Assembly (NCBI GenBank): GCA_936450465.1
Contig: OW388294.1
Coordinates: 66,205,575 to 66,269,574 of the forward strand
DNA: 64,000 bases
Direction of reading: 5' to 3'
Source of the DNA: Gibbula magus
Taxonomy: Eukaryota; Mollusca; Gastropoda; Trochida; Trochidae
Each line of letters starts with the position of its first letter. Positions within the stretch are counted from its first letter, which is position 1. The translations under genes were made by a program, and so were the position numbers. Positions 46,101 through 61,100 of this stretch are shown in pieces. The notes beneath the pieces were generated by a model, which ran no database searches, had not been told where the DNA came from, and worked only from the letters and a program-made list of their open reading frames with translations.

Positions 46101-49100
46101 CAAACCATATACGTCCAACTTACAAACAACCCCTCATTATCTTAAAACTACATACCATATACATCCAACTTACAAACAACCCCTCATTATCTTAAAGCTA
46201 CATACCATATACGTCCAACTTACAAACAACCCCTCATTATCTTAAAACTACATACCATATACGTCCAACTTACAAACAACCCCTCATTATCTTAAAACTA
46301 CATACCATATACGTCCAACTTACAAACAACCCCTCATTATCTTAAAACTACATACCATATACGTCCAACTTACAAACAACCCCTCATTATCTTAAAGCTA
46401 CATACCATAAACGACCATCTTACAAACAACCCCTCATTTTCTTAAAACTACATACCATATACGTCCAACTTACAAACAACCCCTCATTATCTTAAAACTA
46501 CATACCATATACGTCCAACTCACAAACAACCCCTCATTATCTTAAAACTACATACCATATACGTCCAACTCACAAACAACCCCTCATTATCTTAAAACTA
46601 CATACCATATACGTCCAACTCACAAACAACCCCTCATTATCTTAAAACTACATACCATATACGACCAACTTACAAACAACCCCTCATTATCTTAAAGCTA
46701 CATACCATATACGTCCAACTTACAAACAACCCCTCATTATCTTAAAACTACATACCATATACGTCCAACTCACAAACAACCCCTCATTATCTTAAAACTA
46801 CATACCATATACGTCCAACTTACAAACAACCCCTCATTATCTTAAAGCTACATACCATATACGTCCAACTTACAAACAACCCCTCATTATCTTAAAGCTA
46901 CATACCATATACGTCCAACTTACAAACAACCCGTCATTATCTTAAAACTACAAACCATATACGTCCAACTTACAAACAACCCCTCATTATCTTAAAGCTA
47001 CATACCATATACGTCCAACTTACAAACAACCCCTCATTATCTTAAAGCTACATACCATATACGTCACACTTACAAACAACCCCTCATTATCTTAAAACTA
47101 CATACCATATACGTCCAACTTACAAACAACCCCTCATTATCTTAAAACTACATACCATATACGACCAACTTACAAACAATACCTCATTATCTTAAAACTA
47201 CATACCATATACGTCCAACTTACAAACAACCCCTCATTATCTTAAAACTACATACCATATACGTCCATCTTACAAACAACCCCTCATTATCTTAAAACTA
47301 CAAACCATATACGTCCAACTTACAAACAACCCCTCATTATCTTAAAACTACATACCATATACGTCCAACTTACAAACAACCCCTCATTATCTTAAAGCTA
47401 CATACCATATACGTCCAACTTACAAACAACCCCTCATTATCTTAAAACTACATACCATATACGTCCAACTTACAAACAACCCCTCATTATCTTAAAACTA
47501 CATACCATATACGTCCAACTTACAAACAACCCCTCATTATCTTAAAACTACATACCATATACGTCCAACTTACAAACAACCCCTCATTATCTTAAAACTA
47601 CATACCATATACGTCCAACTTACAAACAACCCCTCATTATCTTAAAACTACATACCATATACGTCCAACTTACAAACAACCCCTCATTATCTTAAAGCTA
47701 CATACCATAAACGACCATCTTACAAACAACCCCTCATTTTCTTAAAACTACATACCATATACGTCCAACTTACAAACAACCCCTCATTATCTTAAAACTA
47801 CATACCATATACATCCAACTTACAAACAACCCCTCATTATCTTAAAACTACATACCATATACGACCAACTTACAAACAACCCCTCATTATCTTAAAGCTA
47901 CATACCATATACGTCCAACTTACAAACAACCCCTCATTATCTTAAAACTACATACCATATACGTCCAACTTACAAACAACCCCTCATTATCTTAAAACTA
48001 CATACCATATACGTCCAACTTACAAACAACCCCTCATTATCTTAAAACTACATACCATATACGTCCAACTTACAAACAACCTCTCATTATCTTAAAACTA
48101 CATACCATATACGTCCAACTTACAAACAACCCCTCATTATCTTAAAGCTACATACCATAAACGACCATCTTACAAACAACCCCTCATTTTCTTAAAACTA
48201 CATACCATATACGTCCAACTTACAAACAACCCCTCATTATCTTAAAACTACATACCATATACGTCCAACTCACAAACAACCCCTCATTATCTTAAAACTA
48301 CATACCATATACGTCCAACTCACAAACAACCCCTCATTATCTTAAAACTACATACCATATACGACCAACTTACAAACAACCCCTCATTATCTTAAAGCTA
48401 CATACCATATACGTCCAACTTACAAACAACCCCTCATTATCTTAAAGCTACATACCATATACGTCCAACTTACAAACAACCCCTCATTATATTAAAACTA
48501 CATACCATATACGTCCAACTTACAAACAACCCCTCATTATCTTAAAACTACATACCATAAACGACCAACTTACAAACAACACCTCATTATCTCAAAACTA
48601 CATACCATATACGTCCAACTTACAAACAACCCCTCATTATCTTAAAACTACATACCATATACGTCCATCTTACAAACAACCCCTCATTATCTTAAAACTA
48701 CAAACCATATACGTCCAACTTACAAACAACCCCTCATTATCTTAAAACTACATACCATATACGTCCAACTTACAAACAACCCCTCATTATCTTAAAACTA
48801 CATACCATATACGACCAACTTACAAACAACCCCTCATTATCTTAAAGCTACATACCATATACGTCCAACTTACAAACAACCCCTCATTATCTTAAAACTA
48901 CAAACCATATACGTCCAACTTACAAACAACCCCTCATTATCTTAAAACTACATACCATATACATCCAACTTACAAACAACCCCTCATTATCTTAAAACTA
49001 CATACCATATACGACCAACTTACAAACAACCCCTCATTATCTTAAAGCTACATACCATATACGTCCAACTTACAAACAACCCCTCATTATCTTAAAACTA

Positions 49101-52100
49101 CATACCATATACGTCCAACTCACAAACAACCCCTCATTATCTTAAAACTACATACCATATACGTCCAACTCACAAACAACCCCTCATTATCTTAAAACTA
49201 CATACCATATACGACCAACTTACAAACAACCCCTCATTATCTTAAAACTACATACCATATACGTCCAACTTACAAACAACCCCTCATTATCTTAAAACTA
49301 CATACCATATACGTCCAACTTACAAACAACCCCTCATTATCTTAAAACTACATACCATATACGTCCAACTTACAAACAACCCCTCATTATCTTAAAGCTA
49401 CATACCATAAACGACCATCTTACAAACAACCCCTCATTTTCTTAAAACTACATACCATATACGTCCAACTTACAAACAACCCCTCATTATCTTAAAACTA
49501 CATACCATATACGTCCAACTCACAAACAACCCCTCATTATCTTAAAACTACATACCATATACGTCCAACTCACAAACAACCCCTCATTATCTTAAAACTA
49601 CATACCATATACGACCAACTTACAAACAACCCCTCATTATCTTAAAGCTACATACCATATACGTCCAACTTACAAACAACCCCTCATTATCTTAAAGCTA
49701 CATACCATATACGTCCAACTTACAAACAACCCCTCATTATCTTAAAACTACATACCATATACGTCCAACTTACAAACAACCCCTCATTATCTTAAAACTA
49801 CATACCATAAACGACCAACTTACAAACAACACCTCATTATCTCAAAACTACATACCATATACGTCCAACTTACAAACAACCCCTCATTATCTTAAAACTA
49901 CATACCATATACGTCCATCTTACAAACAACCCCTCATTATCTTAAAACTACAAACCATATACGTCCAACTTACAAACAACCCCTCATTATCTTAAAACTA
50001 CATACCATATACGTCCAACTTACAAACAACCCCTCATTATCTTAAAACTACATACCATATACATCCAACTTACAAACAACCCCTCATTATCTTAAAACTA
50101 CATACCATATACGACCAACTTACAAACAACCCCTCATTATCTTAAAACTACATACCATAAACGACCAACTTACAAACAACACCTCATTATCTCAAAACTA
50201 CATACCATATACGTCCAACTTACAAACAACCCCTCATTATCTTAAAACTACATACCATATACGTCCATCTTACAAACAACCCCTCATTATCTTAAAACTA
50301 CAAACCATATACGTCCAACTTACAAACAACCCCTCATTATCTTAAAACTACATACCATATACGTCCAACTTACAAACAACCCCTCATTATCTTAAAACTA
50401 CATACCATATACATCCAACTTACAAACAACCCCTCATTATCTTAAAACTACATACCATATACGACCAACTTACAAACAACCCCTCATTATCTTAAAGCTA
50501 CATACCATATACGTCCAACTTACAAACAACCCCTCATTATCTTAAAACTACATACCATATACGTCCAACTCACAAACAACCCCTCATTATCTTAAAACTA
50601 CATACCATATACGTCCAACTCACAAACAACCCCTCACTATCTTAAAACTACATACCATATACGACCAACTTACAAACAACCCCTCATTATCTTAAAACTA
50701 CATACCATATACGTCCAACTTACAAACAACCCCTCATTATCTTAAAACTACATACCATATACGTCCAACTTACAAACAACCCCTCATTATCTTAAAACTA
50801 CATACCATATACGTCCAACTTACAAACAACCCCTCATTATCTTAAAGCTACATACCATAAACGACCATCTTACAAACAACCCCTCATTTTCTTAAAACTA
50901 CATACCATATACGTCCAACTTACAAACAACCCCTCATTATCTTAAAACTACATACCATATACGTCCAACTCACAAACAACCCCTCATTATCTTAAAACTA
51001 CATACCATATACGTCCAACTCACAAACAACCCCTCATTATCTTAAAACTACATACCATATACGACCAACTTACAAACAACCCCTCATTATCTTAAAGCTA
51101 CATACCATATACGTCCAACTTACAAACAACCCCTCATTATCTTAAAGCTACATACCATATACGTCCAACTTACAAACAACCCCTCATTATCTTAAAACTA
51201 CATACCATATACGTCCAACTTACAAACAACCCCTCATTATCTTAAAACTACATACCATAAACGACCAACTTACAAACAACACCTCATTATCTTAAAACTA
51301 CATACCATATACGTCCAACTTACAAACAACCCCTCATTATCTTAAAACTACATACCATATACGTCCATCTTACAAACAACCCCTCATTATCTTAAAACTA
51401 CAAACCATATACGTCCAACTTACAAACAACCCCTCATTATCTTAAAACTACATACCATATACGTCCAACTTACAAACAACCCCTCATTATCTTAAAACTA
51501 CATACCATATACATCCAACTTACAAACAACCCCTCATTATCTTAAAACTACATACCATATACGACCAACTTACAAACAACCCCTCATTATCTTAAAGCTA
51601 CATACCATATACGTCCAACTTACAAACAACCCCTCATTATCTTAAAACTACATACCATATACGTCCAACTCACAAACAACCCCTCATTATCTTAAAACTA
51701 CATACCATATACGTCCAACTCACAAACAACCCCTCATTATCTTAAAACTACATACCATATACGACCAACTTACAAACAACCCCTCATTATCTTAAAACTA
51801 CATACCATATACGACCAACTTACAAACAACCCCTCATTATCTTAAAACTACATACCATATACGTCCAACTCACAAACAACCCCTCATTATCTTAAAACTA
51901 CATACCATATACGACCAACTTACAAACAACCCCTCATTATCTTAAAACTACATACCATAAACGTCCAACTTACAAACAACCCCTCATTATCTTAAACTAC
52001 ATAACATATACGACCAACTTACAAACAACCCCTCATTATCTTAAAACTACATACCATATACGTCCAACTCACAAACAACCCCTCATTATCTTAAAACTAC

Positions 52101-55100
52101 ATACCATAAACGTCCAACTTACAAACAACCCCTCATTATCTTAATACTACATACCATATACGACCAACTTAGAAAAAAAAAACCTCATTATCTTAAAACT
52201 ACATACCATATACGACCAACTTACAAAAAAACCCTCATTATCTTAAAGCTACATACCATATACGACCAACTTACAAACAACCCCTCATTATCTTAAAAAT
52301 ACACACCATATACGACCAACTTACAAACAACCCCTCATTATCTTAAAACTACATACCATATACGTCCAACTTACAAACAACCCCTCATTATCTTAAAACT
52401 ACATACCATATACGTCACACTTACAAACAACCCCTCATTATCTTAAAACCACATACCATATACGACCAACTTACAAACAACCCCTCATTATCTTAAAACT
52501 ACATACCATATACGACCAACTTACAAACAACCCCTCATCATCTTAAAACTACAAACCATATACGTCCAACTTACAAACAACCCCTCATTATCTTAAAACT
52601 ACATACCATATACGTCCAACTTACAAACAACCCCTCATTATCTTAAAACTACATACCATATACGTCCAACTTACAAACAACCCCTCATTATCTTAAAACT
52701 ACAAACCATATACGTCCAACTTACAAACAACCCCTCATTATCTTAAAACTACATACCATATACATCCAACTTACAAACAACCCCTCATTATCTTAAAGCT
52801 ACATACCATATACGTCCAACTTACAAACAACCCCTCATTATCTTAAAACTACATACCATATACGTCCAACTTACAAACAACCCCTCATTATCTTAAAACT
52901 ACATACCATATACGTCCAACTTACAAACAACCCCTCATTATCTTAAAACTACATACCATATACGTCCAACTTACAAACAACCCCTCATTATCTTAAAGCT
53001 ACATACCATAAACGACCATCTTACAAACAACCCCTCATTTTCTTAAAACTACATACCATATACGTCCAACTTACAAACAACCCCTCATTATCTTAAAACT
53101 ACATACCATATACGTCCAACTCACAAACAACCACTCATTATCTTAAAACTACATACCATATACGTCCAACTCACAAACAACCCCTCATTATCTTAAAACT
53201 ACATACCATATACGTCCAACTCACAAACAACCCCTCATTATCTTAAAACTACATACCATATACGACCAACTTACAAACAACCCCTCATTATCTTAAAGCT
53301 ACATACCATATACGTCCAACTTACAAACAACCCCTCATTATCTTAAAACTACATACCATATACGTCCAACTCACAAACAACCCCTCATTATCTTAAAACT
53401 ACATACCATATACATCCAACTTACAAACAACCCCTCATTATCTTAAAGCTACATACCATATACGTCCAACTTACAAACAACCCCTCATTATCTTAAAGCT
53501 ACATACCATATACGTCCAACTTACAAACAACCCCTCATTATCTTAAAACTACAAACCATATACGTCCAACTTACAAACAACCCCTCATTATCTTAAAGCT
53601 ACATACCATATACGTCCAACTTACAAACAACCCTTCATTATCTTAAAGCTACATACCATATACGTCACACTTACAAACAAACCCTCATTATCTTAAAACT
53701 ACATACCATATACGTCCAACTTACAAACAACCCCTCATTATCTTAAAACTACATACCATAAACGACCAACTTACAAACAATACCTCATTATCTTAAAACT
53801 ACATACCATATACGTCCAACTTACAAACAACCCCTCATTATCTTAAAACTACATACCATATACGTCCATCTTACAAACAACCCCTCATTATCTTAAAACT
53901 ACAAACCATATACGTCCAACTTACAAACAACCCCTCATTATCTTAAAACTACATACCATATACGTCCAACTTACAAACAACCCCTCATTATCTTAAAGCT
54001 ACATACCATATACGTCCAACTTACAAACAACCCCTCATTATCTTAAAACTACATACCATATACGTCCAACTTACAAACAACCCCTCATTATCTTAAAACT
54101 ACATACCATATACGTCCAACTTACAAACAACCCCTCATTATCTTAAAACTACATACCATATACGTCCAACTTACAAACAACCCCTCATTATCTTAAAACT
54201 ACATACCATATACGTCCAACTTACAAACAACCCCTCATTATCTTAAAACTACATACCATATACGTCCAACTTACAAACAACCCCTCATTATCTTAAAGCT
54301 ACATACCATAAACGACCATCTTACAAACAACCCCTCATTTTCTTAAAACTACATACCATATACGTCCAACTTACAAACAACCCCTCATTATCTTAAAACT
54401 ACATACCATATACATCCAACTTACAAACAACCCCTCATTATCTTAAAACTACATACCATATACGACCAACTTACAAACAACCCCTCATTATCTTATAGCT
54501 ACATACCATATACGTCCAACTTACAAACAACCCCTCATTATCTAAAAACTACATACCATATACGTCCAACTCACAAACAACCCCTCATTATCTTAAAACT
54601 ACATACCATATACGTCCAACTCACAAACAACCCCTCATTATCTTAAAACTACATACCATATACGACCAACTTACAAACAACCCCTCATTATCTTAAAACT
54701 ACATACCATAAATGACCAACTTACAAACAACCCCTCATTATCTTAAAACTACATACCATATACGTCCAACTTACAAACAACCCCTCATTATCTTAAAACT
54801 ACATACCATATACGTCCAACTTACAAACAACCCCTCATTATCTTAAAACTACAAACCATATACGTCCAACTTACAAACAACCCCTCATTATCTTAAAACT
54901 ACATACCATATACTTCCAACTTACAAACAACCCCTCATTATCTTAAAGCTACATACCATATACGTCCAACTTACAAACAACCCCTCATTATCTTAAAACT
55001 ACATACCATATACGTCCAACTTACAAACAACCCCTCATTATCTTAAAACTACATACCATATACGTCCAACTTACAAACAACCCCTCATTATCTTAAAACT

Positions 55101-58100
55101 ACATACCATATACGTCCAACTTACAAACAACCCCTCATTATCTTAAAACTACATACCATATACGTCCAACTTACAAACAACCCCTCATTATCTTAAAACT
55201 ACATACCATATACGTCCAACTTACAAACAACCCCTCATTATCTTAAAGCTACATACCATAAACGACCATCTTACAAACAACCCCTCATTTTCTTAAAACT
55301 ACATACCATATACGTCCAACTTACAAACAACCCCTCATTATCTTAAAACTACATACCATATACGACCAACTTACAAACAACCCCTCATTATCTTAAAACT
55401 ACATACCATATACGTCCAACTCACAAACAACCCCTCATTATCTTAAAACTACATACCATATACGACCAACTTACAAACAACCCCTCATTATCTTAAAGCT
55501 ACATACCATATACGTCCAACTTACAAACAACCCCTCATTATCTTAAAGCTACATACCATATACGTCCAACTTACAAACAACCCCTCATTATCTTAAAACT
55601 ACATACCATAAAAGACCAACTTACAAACAACCCCTCATTATCTTAAAACTACATACCATAAACGACCAACTTACAAACAACACCTCATTATCTCAAAACT
55701 ACATACCATATACGACCAACTTACAAACAACCCCTCATTATCTTAAAACTACATACCATATACGTCCATCTTACAAACAACCCCTCATTATCTTAAAACT
55801 ACAAACCATATACGTCCAACTTACAAACAACCCCTCATTATCTTAAAACTACATACCATATACGACCAACTTACAAACAACCCCTCATTATCTTAAACTA
55901 CATAACATATACGACCAACTTACAAACAACCCCTCATTATCTTAAAACTACATACCATATACGTCCAACTTACAAAAAAACCCTCATTATCTTAAAGCTA
56001 CATACCATATACGACCAACTTACAAACAACCCCTCATTATCTTAAAACTACATACCATATACGACCAACTTACAAACAACCCCTCATTATCTTAAACTAC
56101 ATAACATATACGACCAACTTACAAACAACCCCTCATTATCTTAAAACTACATACCATATACGACCAACTTACAAAAAAACCCTCATTATCTTAAAGCTAC
56201 ATACCATATACGACCAACTTACAAACAACCCCTCATTATCTTAAAACTACATACCATATACGACCAACTTACAAACAACCCCTCATTATCTTAAACTACA
56301 TAACATATACGACCAACTTACAAACAACCCCTCATTATCTTAAAACTACATACCATATACGACCAACTTACAAAAAAACCCTCATGATCTTAAAGCTACA
56401 TACCATATACGACCAACTTACAAACAACCCCTCATTATCTTAAAACTACATACCATATACGACCAACTTACAAACAACCCCTCATTATCTTAAAACTACA
56501 TACCATATACGTCCAACTTACAAACAACCCCTCATTATCTTAAAACTACATACCATATACGTCCAACTTACAAACAACCCCTCGTTATCTTAAAACTACA
56601 TACCATATACGACCAACTTACAAACAACCCCTCATTATCTTAAAACTACATACCATATACGTCCAACTTACAAACAACCCCTCATTATCTTAAAACTACA
56701 TACCATATACGTCCAACTTACAAACAACCCCTCATTATCTTAAAACTACATACCATATACGTCCAACTTACAAACAACCCCTCATTATCTTAAAACTACA
56801 TACCATATACGTCCAACTTACAAACAACCCCTCGTTATCTTAAAACTACATACCATATACGACCAACTTACAAACAACCCCTCATTATCTTAAAACAACA
56901 TACCATATACGTCCAACTTACAAACAACCCCTCATTATCTTAAAACTACATACCATATACGTCCAACTCACAAACAACCCCTCATTATCTTAAAACTACA
57001 TACCATAAACGTCCAACTTACAAACAACCCCTCATTATCTTAATACTACATACCATATACGACCAACTTACAAAAAAACCCTCATTATCTTAAAGCTACA
57101 TACCATATACGACCAACTTACAAACAACCCCTCATTATCTTAAAACTACATACCATATACGACCAACTTACAAAAAAACCCTCATTATCTTAAAGCTACA
57201 TACCATATACGACCAACTTACAAACAACCCCTCATTATCTTAAAACTACACACCATATACGACCAACTTACAAACAACCCCTCATTATCTTAAAACTACA
57301 TACCATATACGTCCAACTTACAAACAACCCCTCATTATCTTAAAACTACATACCATATACGTCACACTTACAAACAACCCCTCATTATCTTAAAACCACA
57401 TACCATATACGACCAACTTACAAACAACCCCTCATTATCTTAAAACTACATACCATATACGACCAACTTACAAACAACCCCTCATCATCTTAAAACTACA
57501 TACCATATACGTCCAACTTACAAACAACCCCTCATTATCTTAAAGCTACATACCATATACGTCCAACTTACAAACAACCCCTCATTATCTTATAACTACA
57601 TACCATAAACGTCCAACTTACAAACAACCCCTCATTATCTTAAAACTACATACCATATACGTCCAACTTACAAACAACCCCTCATTATCTTAAAACTACA
57701 TACCATATACGTCCAACTTACAAACAACCCCTCATTATCTTAAAACTACATACCATAAACGTCCAACTTACAAACAACCCCTCATTATCTTAAAACTACA
57801 TACCATATACGTCCAACTTACAAAGAACCCCTCATTATCTTAAAACTACATACCATATACGTCCAACTTACAAACAACCCCTCGTTATCTTAAAACTACA
57901 TACCATATACGACCAACTTACAAACAACCCTTCATTATCTTAAAACTACATACCATATACGTCCAACTTACAAACAACCCCTCATTATCTTAAAACTACA
58001 TACCATATACGTCCAACTCACAAACAACCCCTCATTATCTTAAAACTACATACCATAAACGACCATCTTACAAACAACCCCTCATTTTCTTAAAACTACA

Positions 58101-61100
58101 TACCATATACGTCCAACTTACAAACAACCCCTCATTATCTTAAAACTACATACCATATACATCCAACTTACAAACAACCCCTCATTATCTTAAAACTACA
58201 TACCATATACGACCAACTTACAAACAACCCCTCATTATCTTAAAGCTACATACCATATACGTCCAACTTACAAACAACCCCTCATTATCTAAAAACTACA
58301 TACCATATACGTCCAACTCACAAACAACCCCTCATTATCTTAAAACTACATACCATATACGTCCAACTCACAAACAACCCCTCATTATCTTAAAACTACA
58401 TACCATATACGACCAACTTACAAACAACCCCTCATTATCTTAAAACTACATACCATAAATGACCAACTTACAAACAACCCCTCATTATCTTAAAACTACA
58501 TACCATATACGTCCAACTTACAAACAACCCCTCATTATCTTAAAACTACATACCATATACGTCCAACTTACAAACAACCCCTCATTATCTTAAAACTACA
58601 AACCATATACGTCCAACTTACAAACAACCCCTCATTATCTTAAAACTACATACCATATACATCCAACTTACAAACAACCCCTCATTATCTTAAAACTACA
58701 TACCATATACGTCCAACTTACAAACAACCCCTCATTATCTTAAAACTACATACCATATACGTCCAACTTACAAACAACCCCTCATTATCTTAAAACTACA
58801 TACCATATACGTCCAACTTACAAACAACCCCTCATTATCTTAAAACTACATACCATATACGTCCAACTTACAAACAACCCCTCATTATCTTAAAACTACA
58901 TACCATATACGTCCAACTTACAAACAACCCCTCATTATCTTAAAGCTACATACCATAAACGACCATCTTACAAACAACCCCTCATTTTCTTAAAACTACA
59001 TACCATATACGTCCAACTTACAAACAACCCCTCATTATCTTAAAACTACATACCATATACGTCCAACTCACAAACAACCCCTCATTATCTTAAAACTACA
59101 TACCATATACGTCCAACTCACAAACAACCCCTCATTATCTTAAAACTACATACCATATACGACCAACTTACAAACAACCCCTCATTATCTTAAAGCTACA
59201 TACCATATACGTCCAACTTACAAACAACCCCTCATTATCTTAAAGCTACATACCATATACGTCCAACTTACAAACAACCCCTCATTATCTTAAAACTACA
59301 TACCATATACGTCCAACTTACAAACAACCCCTCATTATCTTAAAACTACATACCATAAACGACCAACTTACAAACAACACCTCATTATCTCAAAACTACA
59401 TACCATATACGTCCAACTTACAAACAACCCCTCATTATCTTAAAACTACATACCATATACGTCCAACTTACAAACAACCCCTCATTATCTTAAAACTACA
59501 AACCATATACGTCCAACTTACAAACAACCCCTCATTATCTTAAAACTACATACCATATACGACCAACTTACAAACAACCCCTCATTATCTTAAACTACAT
59601 AACATATACGACCAACTTACAAACAACCCCTCATTATCTTAAAACTACATACCATATACGACCAACTTACAAAAAAACCCTCATGATCTTAAAGCTACAT
59701 ACCATATACGACCAACTTACAAACAACCCCTCATTATCTTAAAACTACATACCATATACGACCAACTTACAAACAACCCCTCATTATCTTAAAACTACAT
59801 AACATATACGACCAACTTACAAACAACCCCTCATTATCTTAAAACTACATACCATATACGACCAACTTACAAAAAAACCCTCATTATCTTAAAGCTACAT
59901 ACCATATACGACCAACTTACAAACAACCCCTCATTATCTTAAAACTACATACCATATACGACCAACTTACAAACAACCCCTCATTATCTTAAACTACATA
60001 ACATATACGACCAACTTACAAACAACCCCTCATTATCTTAAAACTACATACCATATACGACCAACTTACAAAAAAACCCTCATGATCTTAAAGCTACATA
60101 CCATATACGACCAACTTACAAACAACCCCTCATTATCTTAAAACTACATACCATATACGACCAACTTACAAACAACCCCTCATTATCTTAAAACTACATA
60201 CCATATACGTCCAACTTACAAACAACCCCTCATTATCTTAAAACTACATACCATATACGTCCAACTTACAAACAACCCCTCATTATCTTAAAACTACATA
60301 CCATATACGTCCAACTTACAAACAACCCCTCGTTATCTTAAAACTACATACCATATACGACCAACTTACAAACAACCCCTCATTATCTTAAAACTACATA
60401 CCATATACGTCCAACTTACAAACAACCCCTCATTATCTTAAAACTACATACCATATACGTCCAACTCACAAACAACCCCTCATTATCTTAAAACTACATA
60501 CCATAAACGTCCAACTTACAAACAACCCCTCATTATCTTAATACTACATACCATATACGACCAACTTAGAAAAAAAAAACCTCATTATCTTAAAACTACA
60601 TACCATATACGACCAACTTACAAAAAAACCCTCATTATCTTAAAGCTACATACCATATACGACCAACTTACAAACAACCCCTCATTATCTTAAAACTACA
60701 CACCATATACGACCAACTTACAAACAACCCCTCATTATCTTAAAACTACATACCATATACGTCCAACTTACAAACAACCCCTCATTATCTTAAAACTACA
60801 TACCATATACGTCACACTTACAAACAACCCCTCATTATCTTAAAACCACATACCATAGACGACCAACTTACAAACAACCCCTCATTATCTTAAAACTACA
60901 TACCATATACGACCAACTTACAAACAACCCCTCATCATCTTAAAACTACATACCATATACGTCCAACTTACAAACAACCCCTCATTATCTTAAAACTACA
61001 TACCATATACGTCCAACTTACAAACAACCCCTCGTTATCTTAAAACTACATACCATATACGACCAACTTACAAACAACCCTTCATTATCTTAAAACTACA